NCBI GenBank assembly: GCA_004368235.1
Contig: JXTW01000001.1
Coordinates: forward strand, 13,539-73,165
DNA: 59,627 nucleotides
From: Helicobacter anseris
GTDB taxonomy: Bacteria; Campylobacterota; Campylobacteria; Campylobacterales; Helicobacteraceae
Direction: 5' to 3'
Shown here: one piece after another, positions 27,041 to 36,986 of the stretch
Layout of the letters: each line of letters starts with the position of its first letter
How positions within the stretch are numbered: position 1 is the first letter of the stretch
The notes under the pieces: generated by a model
Told to the model about the DNA's origin: nothing
Database searches by the model: none
Seen by the model: only the letters and a program-made list of their open reading frames with translations
Translations under genes and position numbers: made by a program

Positions 27041-29251
27041 CTAAAAATCCACATTCAAAGCAAGATAATATCTCCTTCCCTCTCTTACATAATTATAATT
27101 ATTAAGATAAGATATTGAACCTCCTGCAGATACTGCCACATAATCAATAAAGCTATGATTTAAAAGATTATAAACTCCAAAATGTAGTTTCAAGGATTTA
27201 GTAATGGCATAAGAGCCACCCATATGTAAAAGAAAATAAGGTTTATAGTACTCACTTAATCCTGGATTAGCTGCCCTGAAAGCCTGTAAAGTACTAAGAG
27301 TATTTCCTCTTCCTACTATCTGTGTGCGCAACTGCTTAGCCTTAAACTCTCCTCTTAAATATAGACTTAAATCCCTATAACCATAAGTAATAGCACTATT
27401 TAACGTATGCATAGGAATATCTGTAAGAGGCAATCCCTTAGCTGTACCTGATGTCTGCATTGTTTTATTAAATGTATAGGAAGTATTAATCCCTATATTT
27501 CCAAAACCCATATCCAAGGGCTTAAGCGCAAAATAGCTTTCTAATCCATATGAAATAGCCTCATCTGCATTGATACTATAATTGCACTGTCTAAATCTTA
27601 AGCTAGTATTATCAACTTGACAAATTCCTCCACCAGGAACAGGCACCATAGTCCCATGAGATACTCCCACACTTTGAATCTTATCTTGAAACTGAATAAA
27701 AAATACACCTAAGGAAGCCTCTGTGAAATTAGTTTCATTGAAAATATTTACTTCATAATTTATAGAGCTTTCTGGTTTTAAATTAGGATTACCATAAGTT
27801 GGGATTGTGCCTTGTCCTGTAAGTCCATTTATACCTCTCACTAGCTGAGAAACCGTAGGGGTTTTATATCCTGTAGAAATCCCTCCCTTAAATATCAAAT
27901 CTCCTATTGCTGATTTTGAAAGGGCATTATAAACTGCATAGATTCTAGGTGAAGCATTAAAACCGAAAGCCGAGTTATAATTTTCTCTAAGTCCTAAAGT
28001 AATAGCTAATTTTGATGTTAGATGAGTTTCATTTTCTGCAAAAAAACTAAAATTATGCTGAAACATAAAAGGATCTGGCACTACCCTATCATGCAATGAG
28101 GTAAAAAAGTAGCGTCCACCTATACTGATTGTGCTAAACTCACCAACATCAAATACACTCTTATGATCCAATAATACATCTCCACCCAATAAATCCCTAT
28201 TTTGACCTACAAGAGGGCTATTTGAGGGGACTGCTGTGGTTGTGATTACTCGACCAGCATTTAAGATAGAAATATACTGAATGCTTGTATCTGTACGTAT
28301 AGAATCATATTTTCCTTGATGGGCTAAAATCAAATTATTTCGAGTAAAAAATAAATTTTTATCATAACCACCCCTTACCCCCACTGTGCCTAGCAAATTT
28401 TGAGAGTTATCATACCACTGTAGACCATGATCAATATCTACATAAAAATAGTTTTTAGAATCTGGTACATAACCCAATCTAAGTCCCAAACTAGAATTAT
28501 TATTTTGACTTAATCCAACAATAGAATTGCGTCCTACTGATATATTATCACCCATTGCACTAGGTACTATTTTTAGTGCACTATCAGGGACTTTTTGCCT
28601 ATACTGCTCTCTTAGCCTAAAAGAAAGAGAATATTTCTTATCCTTATCTAGTGGTCCAGCTATAAAAAGTCCCAATCCATATAAATGACCAAAAGCACTC
28701 TCTTCTTGCAAGGTAGTATCTAGCGTCAAATTTCCTCCCCACTTATCAAACTGCTTTTTAGTGATAATATTCACAATTCCACCAATTGCATCACTTCCAT
28801 AAAGAGTAGAGGCAGGTCCTTTAATCACCTCAATTCTCTCAATAGCTGAAATAGGCGGCATAAAACTCGTTATTACCTCGGTAAAACCATTTGGAAAACC
28901 TGCTGTAGTTGTATTTTGTCTCTTACCATCCATAAGGATTAATGTATAGTTACCACCCATTCCACGAATAGAAATGTCATAACCACCAGTCTTACCTACT
29001 CCCTGATCAATACTTACTCCTCCTATAAATGAAAGCGCCTCTGCCAGATCTCTTACTGGTCTATTTTTTAATTCTTCGCCTGTTAGTACTGACATTGAAG
29101 CTGGTGCATCTCTCAACTCTTGATTAAAACCACTTGCACTAGCAACAATTTTATTTAAAGAATAATCTTGAGTATTATCAATTTCTTGAGCAAATATATG
29201 AGATAACATACCTACAAAACTACCAAAGCTTAATCTAATAATTCTATTCAT
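27041..29251 (-). CDS. TonB-dependent outer-membrane receptor (probably iron complex)
   Basis: A 736-residue receptor. The signal peptide ends near FAQ (about residue 22). A plug domain carries LNKIVASASG (TonB-box region), DISIRGMGG, IERIEVIKGPASTLYGSDAIGGIVNIITKK, and a 22-strand barrel follows ending in F. It resembles CirA/FepA-type siderophore receptors. A Fur-like box lies just upstream. The ligand is unknown. No siderophore synthesis or periplasmic binding gene is adjacent. Confidence 0.9.
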   Translation of the reverse strand: MNRIIRLSFGSFVGMLSHIFAQEIDNTQDYSLNKIVASASGFNQELRDAPASMSVLTGEELKNRPVRDLAEALSFIGGVSIDQGVGKTGGYDISIRGMGGNYTLILMDGKRQNTTTAGFPNGFTEVITSFMPPISAIERIEVIKGPASTLYGSDAIGGIVNIITKKQFDKWGGNLTLDTTLQEESAFGHLYGLGLFIAGPLDKDKKYSLSFRLREQYRQKVPDSALKIVPSAMGDNISVGRNSIVGLSQNNNSSLGLRLGYVPDSKNYFYVDIDHGLQWYDNSQNLLGTVGVRGGYDKNLFFTRNNLILAHQGKYDSIRTDTSIQYISILNAGRVITTTAVPSNSPLVGQNRDLLGGDVLLDHKSVFDVGEFSTISIGGRYFFTSLHDRVVPDPFMFQHNFSFFAENETHLTSKLAITLGLRENYNSAFGFNASPRIYAVYNALSKSAIGDLIFKGGISTGYKTPTVSQLVRGINGLTGQGTIPTYGNPNLKPESSINYEVNIFNETNFTEASLGVFFIQFQDKIQSVGVSHGTMVPVPGGGICQVDNTSLRFRQCNYSINADEAISYGLESYFALKPLDMGFGNIGINTSYTFNKTMQTSGTAKGLPLTDIPMHTLNSAITYGYRDLSLYLRGEFKAKQLRTQIVGRGNTLSTLQAFRAANPGLSEYYKPYFLLHMGGSYAITKSLKLHFGVYNLLNHSFIDYVAVSAGGSISYLNNYNYVREGRRYYLALNVDF

Positions 29252-29270
29252 ATTAACTCCTTATTAATTA

Positions 29271-29285
29271 TAATAATGATAATTA
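29271..29285 (-). promoter_or_regulatory. Fur box before the TonB receptor
   Basis: TAATAATGATAATTA matches 13 of 14 defined positions of the palindromic H. pylori Fur consensus TAATAATnATTATTA. It lies 20 bases before the receptor ATG at 29251 and would block its promoter when iron is plentiful. Confidence 0.7.
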
Positions 29286-29368
29286 TAATTAATAAATAAA
29301 GATTTTTGGCAAAAATTTTTATTAAAATAAAAAAATAAGTAAAAATCTAAAGAGCTAACCTCCAGAAT

Positions 29369-30682
29369 CTATTTTTTAAAAAACTTAAAATAGCCATTTA
29401 TCACATTTCTCTGTTCTGATCTAGCAATCACTAAATCTCCACTTTTGGCATTCTGTCTTACACAGCTTCCTGCTGCGATTAATACATTAGAATCTATTTT
29501 TAATGGAGCAATAAGCTGACAATCACTGCCTATAAATACATTTTCTCCTATTAAAGTTTGATGCTTTTTCTTTCCATCATAATTGCAAGTTATCACACCT
29601 GCACCCACATTACTTCCTCTGCCTATCTCACAATCTCCAAGATAACTCAAATGCCCAGCCTTAACTCCACTAAGTTTGGCTGATTTTGTCTCGACAAAAT
29701 TGCCAATATGTGAATCTTTAATCTCACATTTTGGTCTAATATGTGCCATGGGTCCTATATCACTATTTTCTATCACACTAGATTCCACCACGCTATGAGC
29801 CTTAATATGAGTATTTTTAATCACACTTTTACCTGTAATCCTTACTCCCTGCTCAAGTACACACTCTCCTATAAACTCTACTTGACAATCTATATAAATA
29901 CTCTCTGGCATATTCATTATGACGCCATTCTCCATTGCCCTATTTCTTAGACGTTTAAGCATAGTCATTTCTGCTAAGCTTAAGTCCAGTTTTGAATTTA
30001 CCCCCATAAAAGACTCTGCCTTGCCTTCTATGACACCTACCTTTATACCTGATTTGACACATTGATGGATTAAATCTGTAAGATAATATTCTTGCTGGGC
30101 ATTAAGATTTTCAAGTTTGGGTAAAAACTCTTTTAAAATATCTTGATCACATACATAGATTCCAGCATTAACAAGCTTAACCTCCCTATCCTCTAGGCTG
30201 CAATCTTTATCCTCAACTATAGCTTGCACACTTTGATCCTTTATAATCACACGCCCATATCCACTGGGGTCATCTAATCTAAAAGCACTCACGACCATCG
30301 GGCTATTTTCTTTAATCAAAGCTTCTAAATCCTGCTTTTGGATTAATGGCATATCTCCATTTAAAATTAAAACACGCTTATTTTTAAAATCAATAGGCAT
30401 TTTAGCTTCCTCTCCTCCTCTCATAAGAGCTCCGCCAGTACCTGGAAATCTCTGTGCATCTTGGATATGAAAATAAATCCCTGAATATTCTTGCTCAATC
30501 TCTGCTTGAACACGCTTAGCCTGATGATGCAAAATCACATGGACATCATCACTAATAGCCAAAGCAGAATCTAAAATATGAGCCAACATACTCTTACCAG
30601 CAATCTTATGCAAAACCTTGGGTAAATCTGACTTCATCCGACTGCCCTTGCCTGCAGCCATAATTACCACTGAAATATTCAT
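29369..30682 (-). CDS. glmU: Bifunctional UDP-GlcNAc pyrophosphorylase / GlcN-1-P acetyltransferase
   Basis: A 437-residue protein. The N-terminal uridylyltransferase domain carries MAAGKGSRMKSDLPKVLH from residue 8 and LNGDMPLI. The C-terminal left-handed beta-helix shows hexapeptide repeats (IRPKCEIKDSHIGNF, GRGSNVGAGVITCNYDGKKKH). It makes UDP-GlcNAc for peptidoglycan and LPS. It lies 9 bases downstream of ppk, so probably one transcript. Confidence 0.96.
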   Translation of the reverse strand: MNISVVIMAAGKGSRMKSDLPKVLHKIAGKSMLAHILDSALAISDDVHVILHHQAKRVQAEIEQEYSGIYFHIQDAQRFPGTGGALMRGGEEAKMPIDFKNKRVLILNGDMPLIQKQDLEALIKENSPMVVSAFRLDDPSGYGRVIIKDQSVQAIVEDKDCSLEDREVKLVNAGIYVCDQDILKEFLPKLENLNAQQEYYLTDLIHQCVKSGIKVGVIEGKAESFMGVNSKLDLSLAEMTMLKRLRNRAMENGVIMNMPESIYIDCQVEFIGECVLEQGVRITGKSVIKNTHIKAHSVVESSVIENSDIGPMAHIRPKCEIKDSHIGNFVETKSAKLSGVKAGHLSYLGDCEIGRGSNVGAGVITCNYDGKKKHQTLIGENVFIGSDCQLIAPLKIDSNVLIAAGSCVRQNAKSGDLVIARSEQRNVINGYFKFFKK

Positions 30683-30691
30683 ATTTCCTCC

Positions 30692-32716
30692 TTAAGAGAT
30701 TTCAAAAAAGCCTTGTGCATTAAAAAAAGGTTTATTTACTCTTATATATTCGCCATTACTTTGAAGCTCATAAAGATGACTATCTTTTAATTGAGTCTGT
30801 AAAATAAATTCAAGCCTAGAACCAAGTCCACTTTTTTTCAGTCCATACAAAAGCTCTACCCTGCGTATCAAATTACGTGGCATTAAATCCGCGCTTGAAA
30901 AATATACACACTCGCTATGTTTAAAAAAGTAGATTCTAGCATGCTCTAAATATCTTCCTACCAAAGAAAATACAGATATATTCTCACTCACTCCTTGAAG
31001 CTTTGGCACTAAAGTACAAATTCCTCGAATAAGCAAGTCTATTTTTACACCCTTTTGTGAAGCCTCATAAAGTGCTAAAATTACATCACTATCTACTAGA
31101 GCATTTGCTTTTAAAATAATATGCCCTTCTTTACCATGGGAGGCTTCCTGTTTAATTAACTCTAAAATCTTTGGTTTAATCTGCATAGGTGAAAGGCTTA
31201 AATTTTTTAACTTTGTCTTATGTGCAAGTCCAGTAGATAAAGAATGAAATAGCTCTAAAACATCCTCTGTAATGTAATTATCTGCACTAAAAAAACTAAT
31301 ATCTGTATAAACCTTAGCACTTAGGGGATTGTAGTTACCTGTAGAGATGTGAGCATATCTTTTTAAGCTATCTCCTTCCTGACGAATAACCAATGCAACT
31401 TTAGCATGAACCTTAAGATGAGGAAGACCATAAATAACATGTGCTCCAGCCTCTTCAAGTGCACGTGCCCAATGCAAATTATTCTCCTCATCAAATCTAG
31501 CCTTAAGCTCAACTAAAACACTTACCTGCTTGCTCTCTGCAGCTCTAATTAAAGCCTCTACAATTGGCGAATCTTTACCCACGCGATAAAGAGTCATACG
31601 AATAGATAACACATTTTCATCTAAAGCAGCTTGTGTAATAAAATCTATAACACTATCAAAAGAATCATAGGGCTGAAACAATAAAATATCCTGCTTTTTT
31701 ATCTCTTCATACAAATCACAATCAGCATAAAGTTTTCTTGGAGTGAAGGGCTTAAAACACAAATATGCAAAATCTTTTTGATCAACTATTTCCCATAAAG
31801 CCCCCTTATTTAAAATACCAGAAGAATAATATATATCCACGCCCCCATAAGTCTCTTTATTGCCATCTTTAAAAAAACTTTTTTGAGCAAAAGAATCTGC
31901 CCAAAAAAGCTCTCTTCCACTAAATTCTAGTCTTACAATTTGACCATTTCTGCGAGCCTTAAGTCCCTCACTCATCACTTGTAAAAAATCATCAGCCTCT
32001 TCTTCTTCAATTTCAATATCTGCATTTCTAGTTACACGAAAAAATAAAAATGAACGCGCCTTAAACCCGGGGAATAACTCTTGTGCAAATGCAGCGATAA
32101 TAGATTCTATGCTTACAAAAATACCCTTGCCACAAGATACAAAACGTTTCAATACACTAGGGATCTTAATCAAACCATAATGAATATCTCCTGCACTCTC
32201 TAACTCTAATGCCAAAGTAAAACTAAGATTAGACATATGAGGAAATGGATGGGTAGAATCAACTACAATAGGTACAATTACTGGATAAATAAAATGCTTA
32301 AAATAATTTCTCATTTCTGATTTTTGCTCATTATTAAGCTCGCAAAAATCTAGTAAAAAAAGTCCTTCTTTTTTTAAAGATTGGATAATTTCATCATACA
32401 AAGCATCAAGTTCAATTTGTTCAGAATAAATATATGTCTGTATCTTATCTAGCTGATCTTTAATGCTTAATCTATCTGGAGCAATCTCTACCATACCCTG
32501 TGCATAAAGTCTTTTAAGACCAGCAACCCTTATCATATAGAATTCATCCAAATTTGTCCCATAAATAGCCAAAAACTTTAGACGTTCTAAAAGAGGTAAA
32601 GAAACATCTTTAGCCATATTTAAAACACGCGTATTAAAAGCAAGCCAAGAAAGCTCTCGATTGAAAAAAAAATTTGGATTACAAATTAAATCTGTATCAC
32701 AGGATACATTTGACAT
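30692..32716 (-). CDS. ppk: Polyphosphate kinase 1
   Basis: A 674-residue histidine-phosphorylated enzyme that polymerises ATP phosphate to polyphosphate. It has an N-terminal FFNRELSWLAFNTRVL, two PLD-like domains with HLKVHAKVALV and YAHISTGNYN, and LIRGICTLVP. A longer start at 32740 exists, but TTAAGGAGTATT makes an ideal ribosome site for the ATG at 32716 and avoids a long extension. It follows feoB by 8 bases. Confidence 0.95.
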   Translation of the reverse strand: MSNVSCDTDLICNPNFFFNRELSWLAFNTRVLNMAKDVSLPLLERLKFLAIYGTNLDEFYMIRVAGLKRLYAQGMVEIAPDRLSIKDQLDKIQTYIYSEQIELDALYDEIIQSLKKEGLFLLDFCELNNEQKSEMRNYFKHFIYPVIVPIVVDSTHPFPHMSNLSFTLALELESAGDIHYGLIKIPSVLKRFVSCGKGIFVSIESIIAAFAQELFPGFKARSFLFFRVTRNADIEIEEEEADDFLQVMSEGLKARRNGQIVRLEFSGRELFWADSFAQKSFFKDGNKETYGGVDIYYSSGILNKGALWEIVDQKDFAYLCFKPFTPRKLYADCDLYEEIKKQDILLFQPYDSFDSVIDFITQAALDENVLSIRMTLYRVGKDSPIVEALIRAAESKQVSVLVELKARFDEENNLHWARALEEAGAHVIYGLPHLKVHAKVALVIRQEGDSLKRYAHISTGNYNPLSAKVYTDISFFSADNYITEDVLELFHSLSTGLAHKTKLKNLSLSPMQIKPKILELIKQEASHGKEGHIILKANALVDSDVILALYEASQKGVKIDLLIRGICTLVPKLQGVSENISVFSLVGRYLEHARIYFFKHSECVYFSSADLMPRNLIRRVELLYGLKKSGLGSRLEFILQTQLKDSHLYELQSNGEYIRVNKPFFNAQGFFEIS

Positions 32717-32724
32717 AATACTCC

Positions 32725-34887
32725 TTAACTCAAAGCCCAATAACTATAAAATGCTATATAATAACCCAAAAGTGCAAAAATATAAGCTACGATACTTGTA
32801 AAAATAAATAACCCAAATACGCTCTTTATTCCTCCACTCTCTCTACCAAAAGTAATTACAGCAGCAAAACAAGGAATATAGAAAATAATAAAAATAATAA
32901 ATGCGACTGCTGTTGGCATCGATATAGAATTTCTAATAGCTTGTTGCAAACCCTTAGAGCTTTCATCTTGAGAATCACCCAAAGCATAGAGCACACCTAG
33001 TGTAGATACCAATGTTTCCTTAGCTGCAAATCCTGTAATAAGAGATATAGAAAGTCTCCAATCAAAGTGCATCGGACTAAAAATAGGCGCTATTATTTCT
33101 CCAAGCCATCCAGCATAGCTATGACGAAGCAAATTTTCAGAGTATTCATTCTTAAGATACTGGATTTCTTGTTGTTTATATTCAATACTCATTGTACTTT
33201 TTTCTACTTGTTCTATTTTTTGAGTATATTGCTGTTTTATAGTCTCGCTTTTAGGGTATTGAGCCAAAAACCAAATCAAAACTGCACCAAATAAAATAAA
33301 AGTCCCTGCTTTCTTTAAATACATCAATACTTTTGTATAAATACTAAAATATACCAACCTTAAAGAAGGTAGACGATATTTTGGCATTTCCATTACAAAT
33401 GGCTCATCTTTTCCTGAAAAAATAGTCAATTTCAAAAATTTAGCCATCAATAAAGCCACCACTGCCCCTAAAACATACACACAAAAAAGCACAATTCCTG
33501 CATATTTATCTGGAAAGAATGTCCCAATAAAAAGTACATAAATAGGTAATCTAGCACTACAACTCATAAACCCTATGACAAAAAGTGTGATGAAACGCTC
33601 ATTTTTATTTTGTAAAGTTCTAGTAGCCATATAGGCTGGCACAGAGCAGCCAAAACCGGTTACAAGAGGAATAAAACTCTTACCATGCAATCCAAATTTA
33701 TGAAAAATCCCATCTAATAAAAAAGCTACCCTTGCCATATATCCTGTACTCTCTAACAAAGAAATGCCTAGATAGAGAATTACAATTAAGGGTAAAAATG
33801 AAATCACTGCTCCTACCCCACCAATAATGCCATTACCAATCAAAGAACCAAGCTCTTCATTAGGTATAAGCTCTGCGACAAAATCCCCAAGGTCTGCGAT
33901 ACCAGTATCAATACTATCTTGAAAAAATCCTCCAACAAGAAAACTAAGATTAAAAACCATAAACATAAAAAATAAAAAGATAGGCAACCCGAAATACTTA
34001 TGTAAAAATACTTTATCAATCTTTCTAGTAAGACTAATAGATGATGAATTTTGCCTCACGCACTCTTGGATAGCACCACGTATAAAAGCACTCTCATCAT
34101 TTAAAAAAATAGTGGCAATGTTTGGATTATCCATATGTTTGCTCAAGGTCTCAAGAGCTGATTTTATCTTTGGCATTAGTTCTAAATAAGCAGGCTTATT
34201 GTGAAGAAAATCATAAATTTGCTCATCCTGACTTAAAAGCAAAATAGCAATTGTTCGATTAGTATAGTTTGGATTATTGTCTAAAATAAACTTTTTAATC
34301 TCTGGATAATCTCTATTATCTAAAAAAACACTTATTTCTTTGATTCTCTCTTCTAGTTCCTGGCTATAAAAATATTTAGGTGGACTAAAAGGGCTGGTAT
34401 ACAAATTTAAAATCTCATCTAAAAGCTCACTTTTATCATTATTCTGTACTGCTGATGTAGGAATACACTTTATCCCGAGGATATTAGAAAGCTGATTAGA
34501 ATCTATATGAATATTTTCCTTCTTAGCCTCATCAGTCATATTAAGTGCAATTAGACACTTTTTTTGCAGATTCATTACTTGTACACTTAAGGTAAGATTT
34601 CTTTCTAAATTTGTAGAATCTACCACATTTAAAATTACATCATAGTCTGCATTTTTTAAAAAGTCTTTAGTGATTTTTTCCTCTTGAGTAAAGTCGTTTA
34701 ATGCATAAGTACCCGGTAAGTCAACAATAGTAAAAAGAGTGTTTTTATAGACTAAGGAAGCCTCCGCTTTTTCTATAGTCACTCCACTAAAATTTCCAAC
34801 CTTTAGATGTGCACCAGATAAATTATTTATCAAAGAAGTTTTGCCAACATTTGGCTGTCCAACAAGCGCTATTTTGATTTCTTGCAT
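32725..34887 (-). CDS. feoB: Ferrous iron transport protein B
   Basis: A 720-residue GTP-gated ferrous iron importer. The G1 motif GQPNVGKTS is at residues 10-18, G3 DLPG at 56-59, and G4 NMTD at 116-119. Two Gate domains follow with about eight membrane helices (GFGCSVPAYMATRTL, FAAKETLVSTLGVLYALG). It is longer than the 642-residue H. pylori protein, with an inserted segment rich in K and E around residues 565-600. No feoA is next to it. A Fur box lies before it. Confidence 0.95.
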   Translation of the reverse strand: MQEIKIALVGQPNVGKTSLINNLSGAHLKVGNFSGVTIEKAEASLVYKNTLFTIVDLPGTYALNDFTQEEKITKDFLKNADYDVILNVVDSTNLERNLTLSVQVMNLQKKCLIALNMTDEAKKENIHIDSNQLSNILGIKCIPTSAVQNNDKSELLDEILNLYTSPFSPPKYFYSQELEERIKEISVFLDNRDYPEIKKFILDNNPNYTNRTIAILLLSQDEQIYDFLHNKPAYLELMPKIKSALETLSKHMDNPNIATIFLNDESAFIRGAIQECVRQNSSSISLTRKIDKVFLHKYFGLPIFLFFMFMVFNLSFLVGGFFQDSIDTGIADLGDFVAELIPNEELGSLIGNGIIGGVGAVISFLPLIVILYLGISLLESTGYMARVAFLLDGIFHKFGLHGKSFIPLVTGFGCSVPAYMATRTLQNKNERFITLFVIGFMSCSARLPIYVLFIGTFFPDKYAGIVLFCVYVLGAVVALLMAKFLKLTIFSGKDEPFVMEMPKYRLPSLRLVYFSIYTKVLMYLKKAGTFILFGAVLIWFLAQYPKSETIKQQYTQKIEQVEKSTMSIEYKQQEIQYLKNEYSENLLRHSYAGWLGEIIAPIFSPMHFDWRLSISLITGFAAKETLVSTLGVLYALGDSQDESSKGLQQAIRNSISMPTAVAFIIFIIFYIPCFAAVITFGRESGGIKSVFGLFIFTSIVAYIFALLGYYIAFYSYWALS

Positions 34888-34917
34888 AATTTTAACCCTT
34901 TTAAAGGCTTTCTTTAT

Positions 34918-34923
34918 ATTATA
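34918..34923 (-). promoter_or_regulatory. feoB: -10 element of feoB
   Basis: TATAAT on the minus strand (ATTATA on plus), 30 bases before the feoB ATG, directly downstream of the Fur-like box. Confidence 0.6.
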
Positions 34924-34935
34924 GTTAAATAATTT

Positions 34936-34950
34936 TAATAATTATTATTG
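34936..34950 (-). promoter_or_regulatory. feoB: Fur box before feoB
   Basis: Plus-strand TAATAATTATTATTG matches 13 of 14 defined positions of the H. pylori Fur palindrome TAATAATnATTATTA. It covers the -35 region of the TATAAT at 34918-34923. This places feoB under iron repression with the TonB receptor. Confidence 0.7.
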
Positions 34951-34985
34951 ATAAAGATAAAATAGCAAATAAATCAATCCTCTAG

Positions 34986-35366
34986 CTAAAATCCTGTCCT
35001 CAAAATAATAGAAGCTCTTTTATCATAAAGCACAATATCTCCTCCCCTAAGCACAATATTAAATCGACCATTAAAAACCCTTAAAAAAGATTGTTCAAGT
35101 TTCATAATATTTGGTTCACATGCCTTTCTTGTAGAGCCTCCAGAGGCAATTTCAACCATATTTCCCGATTGTCTCATTGAACCAAAAAAACTATTACATC
35201 CAACATTACCACTATAGCCATCTCTACCAAAGCTAATTCTTCCCCTAATATCAAAAAAGGCATCATTTGTCTGAACACCTATAATTTCATAATTCCCATT
35301 AAGATAAATATTATTCCCAAATATCAAACCCATAAACATACAAAATATTAAAGATACTCTATTCAT
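34986..35366 (-). CDS. HslJ/META-domain secreted protein
   Basis: A 126-residue protein with a short signal peptide (SLIFCMFMGLIFG). A META-domain pattern is visible: GYSGNVGCNSFFGSM, then GSTRKACEP, LRVFNGRF and a final strand. HslJ-like proteins are envelope proteins linked in other bacteria to novobiocin or heat stress. The function here is unknown. It is 8 bases downstream of the CvfB-like gene on the same strand. Confidence 0.75.
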   Translation of the reverse strand: MNRVSLIFCMFMGLIFGNNIYLNGNYEIIGVQTNDAFFDIRGRISFGRDGYSGNVGCNSFFGSMRQSGNMVEIASGGSTRKACEPNIMKLEQSFLRVFNGRFNIVLRGGDIVLYDKRASIILRTGF

Positions 35367-35374
35367 ATTTCATC

Positions 35375-36178
35375 CTAAATCTTTATAATTTTTCCGCCTT
35401 CTAAAATTGCTTTTTTACTGGCTATCATCTCACTTATTGTTTTTTTGAAAAGCTTCTTACTAATACCAAAAACCCTGGCAATATCCTCTGGTGAAGAATC
35501 ATAGTTAAACTCAAGTACTCCTTCTTGCTGAAGCATTTGTTTTACTATATTCTTTTGTTGATTAGCATCTAGCCTTAAGTCTAGCTTGCCATCTGTCCTT
35601 ATTTTATTAATTTGTACACTCACCCAATCAAAAAGCTTAGGCTTAAAAACAAGATTATCATGATATAAAAGCCCATAGTATTGTCCTTCTACAACACATC
35701 CAAAGCCAAGAGGAGTGCGCTCAAATACAAGAGCTTTTCTAGTTATATAAAGATTCTTCAACCTAGCAGGTTTTAAATATTCCTTTATTCCAAGTCTAGC
35801 TATTAGACGCTTTTGTTTATCTAATGTGATAAAAACACCAACCTTATCTGCAAGATTAAATCTAGCCGGATTCTTACTTGGCATAAAAATATGTTTATCC
35901 AACCCTAAATCCAAATAACAACCTTCTTTGACAATATCGCATATCTCCAAAACAGCAACCTCATCACGCAAAGCAAAAGGAGTTTGTGTCGTAGCTATTA
36001 TTCTATCTTCAGAATCAGTATAGAGAAAAACATCTAAATATTGGTCTATTTTTGCATCAATAGGAACAAACTTTTTAGGTAAAAGCACTTCTTCAAACAG
36101 CTCATTAACTAAATATGCTCCCTGCTTAGCAAAACGCATCAATCTTAAATGATTGATGCGACCAATCTCAAAAGACAT
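35375..36178 (-). CDS. CvfB-like S1 RNA-binding protein
   Basis: A 267-residue cytosolic protein. It has an N-terminal S1-like part (LMRFAKQGAYLVNELFEEVLLPKKFVP), further OB-fold segments (KEGCYLDLGLDKHIFMPS, DKVGVFITLDKQKRLIARLGI) and a C-terminal winged-helix region (VLEFNYDSSPEDIARVFGISKKLFKKTISEM). This layout matches the CvfB/YitL family of RNA-binding regulators. The role in Helicobacter is not known. Confidence 0.8.
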   Translation of the reverse strand: MSFEIGRINHLRLMRFAKQGAYLVNELFEEVLLPKKFVPIDAKIDQYLDVFLYTDSEDRIIATTQTPFALRDEVAVLEICDIVKEGCYLDLGLDKHIFMPSKNPARFNLADKVGVFITLDKQKRLIARLGIKEYLKPARLKNLYITRKALVFERTPLGFGCVVEGQYYGLLYHDNLVFKPKLFDWVSVQINKIRTDGKLDLRLDANQQKNIVKQMLQQEGVLEFNYDSSPEDIARVFGISKKLFKKTISEMIASKKAILEGGKIIKI

Positions 36179-36183
36179 AAGAC

Positions 36184-36933
36184 TTATTCATCCATTTCAT
36201 AAATAAATGGTACGCCCTTAATCAGTGCAGAATCTGCAATTTTTCTTGTGATGTTTTCAACTTTCTGAAGCTCTTTCTTATCTGGATTCTTAGCTACATA
36301 AGTATTTGCATAAACCTCTTGAAGTAAAGCCACTTTTTGCTTAGTGCTTTTAGCATTTTTAACACGTGATAATATCTCTGCTGCTTTGTCTTTAGATTGT
36401 AGACCTAAAAACGCCACCTCAACCATATAAACATTGCTATTTTTTAAACGCTCATTAATATGACGAAGCTCATCTTGACAATGCGGGCACATAGGATCAG
36501 ATACAATATAAGTTATTTTCTTTACTCCCTTAGTAGTTGAAGGGATTTTAATCACATAATCATCAGGAATACTTGATAAAAGTTTATTAAGCTCTTCTTT
36601 GTTTACAGTCTTATTATTTGTCTCTTGAACCTTATAAAGTGTCTCTCGCACTAGTTGCATATCCTTTTTGTCCTGTGAGAAAAAAACATCAGTCAATATA
36701 AAAAGCATATTGCCATCTTTATTTGTCACTATAGGAATAAGATTAAGAGAAAGCTTATCTTTAAGTAAAACAATGGCTAAATTAGGGTCTCCATGAAGCA
36801 TAGTAACACTATCAATCTCAACTTCTTGTTTTGTCTGTTCGCTTACTAATTTACTAAGATTTTCTTTTAACCCAGCATAAGCAAATCCCATAGAAAAATA
36901 TCCTATTAAAAAACCAACTAAAATTTTCCTCAT
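36184..36933 (-). CDS. Periplasmic thiol:disulfide oxidoreductase, DsbC/DsbG-like
   Basis: A 249-residue protein with signal peptide cleavage near AYA (residue 20), an N-terminal dimerisation-like domain, a helical linker and a thioredoxin domain with CPHC at residues 149-152. It resembles H. pylori HP0231, a dimeric Dsb protein that works in disulfide formation. In H. pylori that gene is adjacent to kdsB, as here with one gene between. The strand is opposite to the MsrQ-like gene, giving a divergent arrangement. Confidence 0.85.
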   Translation of the reverse strand: MRKILVGFLIGYFSMGFAYAGLKENLSKLVSEQTKQEVEIDSVTMLHGDPNLAIVLLKDKLSLNLIPIVTNKDGNMLFILTDVFFSQDKKDMQLVRETLYKVQETNNKTVNKEELNKLLSSIPDDYVIKIPSTTKGVKKITYIVSDPMCPHCQDELRHINERLKNSNVYMVEVAFLGLQSKDKAAEILSRVKNAKSTKQKVALLQEVYANTYVAKNPDKKELQKVENITRKIADSALIKGVPFIYEMDE

Positions 36934-36986
36934 AATTAATCCTTGAAGTGTAAGATGATAAAATTTTATACAACAAAGGCAAATTA

